Positions 59,285 to 64,000 of a DNA stretch of 64,000 nt are shown piece after piece (position 1 is the stretch's first letter; the number at the start of each line of letters is the position of its first letter). The DNA comes from Ligaoa zhengdingensis (GTDB lineage Bacteria; Bacillota; Clostridia; Oscillospirales; Ruminococcaceae). A program made the position numbers and the translations under genes. A model generated the notes under the pieces. That model had not been told where the DNA came from, ran no database searches, and saw only the letters and a program-made list of their open reading frames with translations. The DNA is taken from assembly GCF_014384885.1 (NCBI RefSeq), contig NZ_JACRST010000001.1:434001-498000 (forward strand), read 5' to 3'.

Positions 59285-59762
59285 GACAAAACCGCCTCTC
59301 TTTCTTTATCGCAGCGGGCAAAAATAGCCCAAATACAATACATTTTGTAGACAATACAATTATTCCCTTCCCTGCAAAAATCATTCATAGATGACGTCTC
59401 CTGGTGAATTTGGCTACAGTATCCGACAAAATCGGCCATACAGCAGAATTTTCACCGGGATACACGCGAAAAACTGCATTGCAACCCTATTTTCTGTCGT
59501 TATACGGAATGTATTATTCATTTTTCCCACAATGGCCCGCGTTTTCTTGTGGAAAACTCCGTGGAAAGTGTGGAATAAATTCGGTTTGTCCTGCATAGAA
59601 ACGCGGTTTCCCCTTTACAAAGTTTTTATTCATTTTTGTTGAAATCTATTTTTTACCAATTACATACCGTAATTTTTCATAGCCTTCAACAATTTTTACC
59701 GCATCGTTTCGGTTGCGCCCCCGGCGCGGGTCAGGTATACTGGAAACAAAGGGAGGGGTTGT
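59285..59762. other. Intergenic region between the small anchored protein and ogg
   Basis: About 480 bases without a supported gene; short frames on both strands lack ribosome binding sites. AT-rich in the middle. It contains the ogg promoter and ribosome binding site at its right end. TGTGGAAAA at 59548-59556 matches a DnaA box at eight of nine positions, with a weaker one nearby, but there is no other sign of an origin. Confidence 0.55.
59713..59741 (+). promoter_or_regulatory. Promoter of ogg
   Basis: TTGCGC (59713-59718), 17-base spacer, TATACT (59736-59741), 21 bases before the start codon. Confidence 0.68.
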
Positions 59763-60599
59763 ATGGACACTACGATAACTTTTTTGCAGCTCGCAATTCC
59801 GGCCGAAGAAAATTTTTCCTTGGCGGACACCTTGGACTGCGGCCAGTGCTTCCGCTGGGAGGCGGAGGGGGATGGCTGGTACCATGGCGTTGTGTCGCGC
59901 CGCTTCTGCCGCGCAAAGCAGATGCCGGACGGCCTGCTGCTGGAACACGCCGCCGAGGGGGACGAGCCGTTTTGGCGCAACTACTTCGATCTGGAGGTGA
60001 GCTATGCCGCCATCCGTGAGCGCTTGTGCCGCGACAGGCAGCTGGCCCGCGCGGCCGCGTTTGCGCCCGGCATCCGGGTGCTGCGGCAGGAACCGTGGGA
60101 GACCCTCTGCTCGTTCATCATCAGCCAAAACAACAACCTCGGCCGCATCAAGGGGATTGTCGCGCGGTTGTGCGGCGGGTTCGGGGACGAGCTCTCAGTC
60201 GGCATCCACGCCTTTCCCCGGCCCGAACAGCTCGCCGGGCACACCGAGGAGGATCTCGCGCCCCTGCGCGCGGGTTGGCGCGCGGGCTATCTGCTTGACG
60301 CCGCAGATAAAGTGGCATCCGGCGAGCTCGATTTGGATGAAATCGCCCGCATGCCGCTGGACGACGCCCGCGCGGCGCTGCAAACCATCCGCGGGGTGGG
60401 GCCGAAGGTGGCGGAATGCGCCCTGCTTTATGGCTTTGGCCGGCGGGAATGCTTCCCGATGGACGTGTGGATGAAGCGCGCGATGAAGCAGTTGTTTCCC
60501 AAAGGCTTGCCCCGCTGTGCCCGGGCCGACGCGGGCATCGCGCAGCAGTACATCTTCCACTACGCGCGCGTCTGCCCAGAGGCATTCGACAAAAAATAG
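59763..60599 (+). CDS. ogg: 8-oxoguanine DNA glycosylase (OGG1-type)
   Basis: Removes 8-oxoguanine from DNA and nicks the abasic site. The 278-residue protein has the N-terminal OGG domain (TLDCGQCFRWE) and the HhH-GPD domain: the hairpin GVGPKVAECALLYGFG with catalytic Lys215, and the catalytic Asp234 in FPMDVWMK. SQNNNLGRI is the DNA-contacting helix motif of this family. AAAGGGAGG precedes the ATG. Stands alone, with no neighbour in DNA repair. Confidence 0.93.
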   Translation: MDTTITFLQLAIPAEENFSLADTLDCGQCFRWEAEGDGWYHGVVSRRFCRAKQMPDGLLLEHAAEGDEPFWRNYFDLEVSYAAIRERLCRDRQLARAAAFAPGIRVLRQEPWETLCSFIISQNNNLGRIKGIVARLCGGFGDELSVGIHAFPRPEQLAGHTEEDLAPLRAGWRAGYLLDAADKVASGELDLDEIARMPLDDARAALQTIRGVGPKVAECALLYGFGRRECFPMDVWMKRAMKQLFPKGLPRCARADAGIAQQYIFHYARVCPEAFDKK

Positions 60600-60665
60600 C
60601 CGGGATTTCCTGTTTGTGATAAATTTAACAGCTAAAAACCATCTTTTTTTGATGATATTAGTGGT

Positions 60666-60694
60666 TTGCTATTTGTGCCAAAATCAGATATAAT
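60666..60694 (+). promoter_or_regulatory. Sigma-A promoter of fba
   Basis: TTGCTA (60666-60671), 17-base spacer, TATAAT (60689-60694), 58 bases before the start codon. Confidence 0.8.
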
Positions 60695-60751
60695 AGATTA
60701 CTGGAATGGGGTCAAGTAAGACCTCAAAATGTAGTGGGAGGTTTCAATATT

Positions 60752-61615
60752 ATGTTAGTATCTGCAAAAGAAATGCTTACCAAAGCCCGCGATGGCCATT
60801 ATGCGGTCGGCCAGTTCAATATCAACAATCTGGAGTGGACCAAATCCGCTCTGCAGGCGGCCCAGGAGTGCAACTCCCCGATCATCCTCGGCGTTTCCGA
60901 GGGCGCAGGCAAATATATGACCGGCTTTAAAACCGTGGCCGCTATGGTCAAGGCGATGGTCGAGTCGATGGGCATCACCGTTCCCGTCTGCCTGCATCTG
61001 GACCACGGCTCCTATGAAGGCGCGAAGGCCTGCATTGAGGCCGGTTTCTCCTCCATCATGTTCGACGGTTCCCACTACAGCATCGATGAGAACATCGCCA
61101 AAACCAAAGAGCTGATCGAGCTTGCCAACGCAAGGGGCATCTCCCTCGAGGCCGAGGTCGGTTCGATCGGCGGCGAGGAGGACGGCGTCGTCGGCGCGGG
61201 CGAGGTTGCAGACCCCGCTGAGTGCAAGATGATCGCCGACCTGGGTGTGACCATGCTGGCTGCCGGCATCGGCAACATCCACGGCAAATATCCTGCCAAC
61301 TGGCCCGGCCTGCGCTTCGACGCGCTGGAGAAAATCCACGAGATCACCGCGGGCGTGCCCCTGGTTCTGCACGGCGGCACCGGTATCCCCGACGAAATGA
61401 TCAAAAAGGCCATCAGCATGGGCGTTTCCAAGATCAACGTGAACACCGAGTGCCAGCTCGCCTTTGCGGCTGCGACCCGGAAATACGTCGAAGCCGGCAA
61501 GGACCTCGAGGGCAAGGGCTTTGACCCCCGCAAGCTGCTCGCTCCCGGCGCCGCCGCGATCGTTGATACCGTCAAAGAGAAGATGGAGATGTTCGGTTCG
61601 GTCGGCAAAGCCTGA
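60752..61615 (+). CDS. fba: Fructose-bisphosphate aldolase, class II
   Basis: Zinc-dependent cleavage of fructose 1,6-bisphosphate in glycolysis, and the reverse in gluconeogenesis. The 287-residue protein shows the zinc ligands in LHLDHGS, GNIHGKYP and LVLHGGTG, the SIGGEEDG loop and the INVNTECQ segment. This is the tagatose/fructose (type B-like) class II group typical of Firmicutes. ATG at 60752 follows GGGAGG by ten bases. Codon use and strong signals suggest high expression. Confidence 0.96.
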   Translation: MLVSAKEMLTKARDGHYAVGQFNINNLEWTKSALQAAQECNSPIILGVSEGAGKYMTGFKTVAAMVKAMVESMGITVPVCLHLDHGSYEGAKACIEAGFSSIMFDGSHYSIDENIAKTKELIELANARGISLEAEVGSIGGEEDGVVGAGEVADPAECKMIADLGVTMLAAGIGNIHGKYPANWPGLRFDALEKIHEITAGVPLVLHGGTGIPDEMIKKAISMGVSKINVNTECQLAFAAATRKYVEAGKDLEGKGFDPRKLLAPGAAAIVDTVKEKMEMFGSVGKA

Positions 61616-61634
61616 TTTTTCAGAAAATAACAGC

Positions 61635-61672
61635 AAAAGCTCCTTCCGGGTTGCCTCGGAGGGAGCTTTTTT
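61635..61672. terminator. Bidirectional terminator between fba and nadE
   Basis: Fourteen pairs (61635-61648 with 61657-61670) with one G-U pair and an 8-nt loop; T-runs on both strands. Confidence 0.9.
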
Positions 61673-61677
61673 CCGTC

Positions 61678-63585
61678 TTAAATCCGTTCCAGCTCGCTTA
61701 GCCAAAGCGTGGCGCTCGCATCGCTGGGCATCCGCCAATCCCCGCGTGGGGAGAGCGAAACCGAACCCACCTTCGGCCCGTCGGGCAGGCAGGAGCGCTT
61801 AAACTGCTGAGAGAAGAACCGACGGTAGAAGGTTTTAAGCCAGTGCAGCAGGGTGTCGCGGGGGTAGGCGCCCGCGAAGGTGCGTTCGGCCAACCGCAGC
61901 ACCTTGGCCGGGCCAAAACCGAAGCGGATGACATGGTAGAGGAAAAAATCGTGCAGCTCGTACGGCCCCACCAACTCCTCAGTGATCTGGGTGATCTCGC
62001 CGTCCTTGGCCGACAGCAGCTCGGGGCTCACCGGGGTGTCCAGAATGTCGAGCAGGACACGGCGCAGCTCGGAATCGGCGGTGCGGTCCGCCTCGTAGCG
62101 CACCAGGTGGCGCACCAGCGTCTTGGGAATCGACGCATTGATCCCGTACATCGACATGTGGTCGCCGTTGTAGGTAGCCCATCCCAGCGCCAGCTCAGAG
62201 AGATCGCCCGTGCCGATCACCAGCCCGCCCTCGAGGTTGGCCAAATCCATCAACACCTGGGTGCGCTCGCGGGCCTGACCGTTCTCAAAGGCCGCGCCGC
62301 GCTCCCCCGGTGGCAGGCCGATATCCCGAAAATGCTGCGTCACGCTCGCGCCGATTTCCACCGTCCGGAAAGCGACCCCCAGCCGCTCGCACAGCAGCTC
62401 GGCATTGCCCTTGGTGCGCGCAGTGGTGCCGAAGCAGGGCATGGTGACCGCGAGCAGGTCGGCGTGCGGCCTCCCCATCCGGTCGAGCGTCCGGATCGCC
62501 GCCAACACTGCGAGGGTGGAATCCAGCCCGCCCGAGACGCCGATCACCAGCTTCCTGCAGCCGGTGTGCTCCATCCTCTTTTGAAGACCCGCGGCCTGAA
62601 TTGCAAGGATCGCCTCACAGCGCGCAGCGCGGTCCCGCTCGTCCTGCGGTACAAAGGGATGCCGCGCGACCGGCCGGGTGAGCGCGGTCTCGGTAAGCGG
62701 CAGATCAAACGGGATTTGGATCGACTTTCTCTGCTGCTCGGGGAAGCTGGTCATGCGCCGCCGGTCGTGCTCCAGGCGGCAAACGTCCAGTTCTGTGACC
62801 GCCATTCCGCCGGTAAACGGCGGGGTTTCTGCCAGCACCGCGCCATTTTCCGCGATCAGGTTGTGCCCGCCGAACACCAGGTCGGTGGTGGATTCCCCCT
62901 CCCCTGCATCCGCGTAGAGGTAGCCGCAGAGCAGCTTGGCCGACTGGCTCGACACCAACTGCCGGCGGTACTCGGCTTTGCCGATCGTCTCGTCACTCGC
63001 GGACAAATTGAGGATCACGGTCGCGCCTTCCAGAACATGCGTCTCCGAGGGGCTGCACGGCACCCAGAGGTCCTCGCAGATTTCCACCGCGAACTGGAAC
63101 GCGGGCAGAGCCCGGCAGCAGAACAATAGCCGCGGCCCGAACGGATAATCGCGGCCGTCGACCGTGATGGACGCGTTCTCCTGCGGAGCTGGGGAAAAGT
63201 GGCGGCGCTCGTAAAACTCGCCGTAGTTGGGCAGATGGGTCTTGGGCACCACCCCCAGCAGCTCGCCGCAGCAGAACACCGCCGCGCAGTTATAAAGGCG
63301 GTTGCCGCGCGCCAGCGGCAACCCCACCGCCACTGCCAGCGGCAGTCCGGCGCTCACATCGATCAGCCGGCGCAGGGCTGCGCGCGCGCCGTCGAGCAAA
63401 GCGCTCTGCAAAAACAGGTCGCCGCAGGTATACCCGGTGATGCACAGCTCGGGCAGCGCCAGCAGCGACACCCCCTGGTCCGCCGCGCTGCGCATCAGCG
63501 TTTCAATCTGCGCGGCGTTATAGGCGCAGTCCGCCACTTGGATCGCCGGGGTCGCAGCCGCCACCTTCACAAATCCATCCTTCAT
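61678..63585 (-). CDS. nadE: Glutamine-dependent NAD+ synthetase
   Basis: Amidates nicotinate adenine dinucleotide to NAD. The 635-residue protein joins an N-terminal nitrilase-type glutaminase and a C-terminal synthetase. The glutaminase triad is intact: Glu46 (LPELCITGY), Lys115 (PKTHLPNYGEFYE) and Cys170 (EICEDLWVP). The synthetase P-loop is SGGLDST, with GTGDLSELALGW further on. ATG at 63585 follows GGGAGG by eight bases. It lies 69 bases downstream of dapL on the same strand. Confidence 0.96.
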   Translation of the reverse strand: MKDGFVKVAAATPAIQVADCAYNAAQIETLMRSAADQGVSLLALPELCITGYTCGDLFLQSALLDGARAALRRLIDVSAGLPLAVAVGLPLARGNRLYNCAAVFCCGELLGVVPKTHLPNYGEFYERRHFSPAPQENASITVDGRDYPFGPRLLFCCRALPAFQFAVEICEDLWVPCSPSETHVLEGATVILNLSASDETIGKAEYRRQLVSSQSAKLLCGYLYADAGEGESTTDLVFGGHNLIAENGAVLAETPPFTGGMAVTELDVCRLEHDRRRMTSFPEQQRKSIQIPFDLPLTETALTRPVARHPFVPQDERDRAARCEAILAIQAAGLQKRMEHTGCRKLVIGVSGGLDSTLAVLAAIRTLDRMGRPHADLLAVTMPCFGTTARTKGNAELLCERLGVAFRTVEIGASVTQHFRDIGLPPGERGAAFENGQARERTQVLMDLANLEGGLVIGTGDLSELALGWATYNGDHMSMYGINASIPKTLVRHLVRYEADRTADSELRRVLLDILDTPVSPELLSAKDGEITQITEELVGPYELHDFFLYHVIRFGFGPAKVLRLAERTFAGAYPRDTLLHWLKTFYRRFFSQQFKRSCLPDGPKVGSVSLSPRGDWRMPSDASATLWLSELERI

Positions 63586-63608
63586 CTTGATGACCTCCCG
63601 CAATTGGA

Positions 63609-63651
63609 ACAGAAGGTTCCCCCGGCGAAAGCGGCCGGGGGAACCTTCTGT
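63609..63651 (-). terminator. Perfect 18-bp hairpin between dapL and nadE
   Basis: 63609-63626 pairs perfectly with 63634-63651 around a 7-nt loop. On the minus strand it follows the dapL stop by three bases; the tail (TTCCAATT) is only modestly T-rich. A terminator or a 3'-end stabiliser. Confidence 0.7.
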
Positions 63652-63654
63652 CGT

Positions 63655-64000
63655 TTATGCAAACAAATTTTGGAACCGCTTCATCGCCACCTCGGTGGCC
63701 GCCTTTTCGCCAAACCCGGTGAGGCGGAAAAATCCCTCGCCGTTTTTGCCGAACCCGCTGCCCGGGGTGCCGATCACGCCGGCCTCGGCGAGCAGCCTGT
63801 CAAAGAACGTCCAGGAATCCAGTCCGCCCGGACATTTGAGCCAGATATAGGGCGAATTTTTCCCGCCTGTGAACCAGATGCCCATGCCGCGCAGGGTATC
63901 CGCGATGATGCGGGCGTTCTCCTGGTAGACCGCGATATTGGCCCGGCACTGGCGCTGCCCCGCTTCGGAAAGCACCGCTTCGGCCCCGCGCTGCACGATG
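63655..64000 (-). CDS. dapL: LL-diaminopimelate aminotransferase, C-terminal part (start outside window)
   Basis: Converts tetrahydrodipicolinate directly to LL-diaminopimelate for lysine and cell-wall synthesis. Only the last 115 codons are inside the window. They carry the family's small-domain pattern: NSPYIWLKCPGG, SWTFFDRLLAEAGVIGTPGSGFG and GEGFFRLTGFG, where the Arg binds the substrate carboxylate. Other class I/II aminotransferases share part of this, but the combination is typical of DapL. The frame is open to base 64000. Confidence 0.9.
   Translation of the reverse strand, partial: IVQRGAEAVLSEAGQRQCRANIAVYQENARIIADTLRGMGIWFTGGKNSPYIWLKCPGGLDSWTFFDRLLAEAGVIGTPGSGFGKNGEGFFRLTGFGEKAATEVAMKRFQNLFA

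Noticed and set aside
59521..59580. DnaA-box-like sequences, possible origin
   Set aside because: One 8/9 match and one 7/9 match in AT-rich DNA, without dnaA, dnaN or a box cluster; consistent with chance.
1..64000. tRNA, rRNA, CRISPR arrays, insertion sequences, prophage
   Set aside because: None seen: no cloverleaf-like sequences with T-loop consensus, no regularly spaced repeats, no transposase or integrase frames.

Overview
The window is about 64 kb of GC-rich chromosome from what is most likely a spore-forming, anaerobic member of the Clostridia, of the Oscillospiraceae/Ruminococcaceae type. This is inferred from gene content: spmAB, an AbrB/SpoVT regulator, class III fructose-1,6-bisphosphatase, class II (B12-dependent) ribonucleotide reductase, LL-diaminopimelate aminotransferase, the yaaO/yaaQ/holB/ricT gene order, DUF975 and DUF4830 proteins, and frequent TTG starts behind strong GGAGG sites. 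There are no rRNA or tRNA genes, IS elements, phage genes or CRISPR arrays that I can see. It reads as ordinary core chromosome with several unusual proteins and RNA elements inside it.

Layout. 1-9.4 kb: the end of gltX, an ABC-2 exporter operon, fbp, a DUF975 membrane protein, and a divergent aminotransferase-trpS pair. 9.4-16.4 kb (minus strand): lipoprotein, response regulator, histidine kinase, DUF1385, prmC and a GyrI-like gene broken by an amber codon, preceded by an XRE regulator. 16.4-21.6 kb: histidine phosphatase, leuB, DUF975, AbrB, spmAB and a small XRE gene. 21.7-28 kb (minus): FemAB-type transferase, Orn/Lys/Arg decarboxylase, DarA, holB, ricT and a ferredoxin, separated from queG by an unusual array of hairpins. 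28-34 kb: nrdJ with an NrdR box, prs, an unassigned structured RNA, a small membrane protein and a DeoR regulator. 34-41.4 kb (minus): pyrR-pyrC-pyrF-carA-carB behind a PyrR attenuator. 41.6-51.9 kb (minus): lysS, greA, a conserved hypothetical, GNAT, the ftsE-ftsX-M23-S41 cell-separation cluster, a CdaR-type regulator and an RsuA-type pseudouridine synthase. 52-64 kb: DUF4830, an EF-G-like GTPase, a huge degenerate P-type ATPase, rlmB, ogg, fba, nadE and the end of dapL.

Themes. The most notable signals are enzymes that have lost their key catalytic residue while the rest of the fold stays intact. CarA has Gly for the glutaminase Cys; the S41 protease next to FtsEX has Arg for the catalytic Ser; the EF-G-like protein lacks the switch II His; and the 913-residue P-type ATPase homologue lacks DKTGT, the CPC-type motif and GDG and carries a 350-residue disordered N terminus. 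At the RNA/DNA level there are seven back-to-back hairpins at 26.8-27.0 kb, a 245-nt promoter-to-terminator RNA at 31.7 kb with a core resembling the c-di-GMP-I (GEMM) riboswitch, and a terminator hairpin that contains the ribosome binding site of the next gene at 4.0 kb. All assignments are from reading the sequence; no database search was run.
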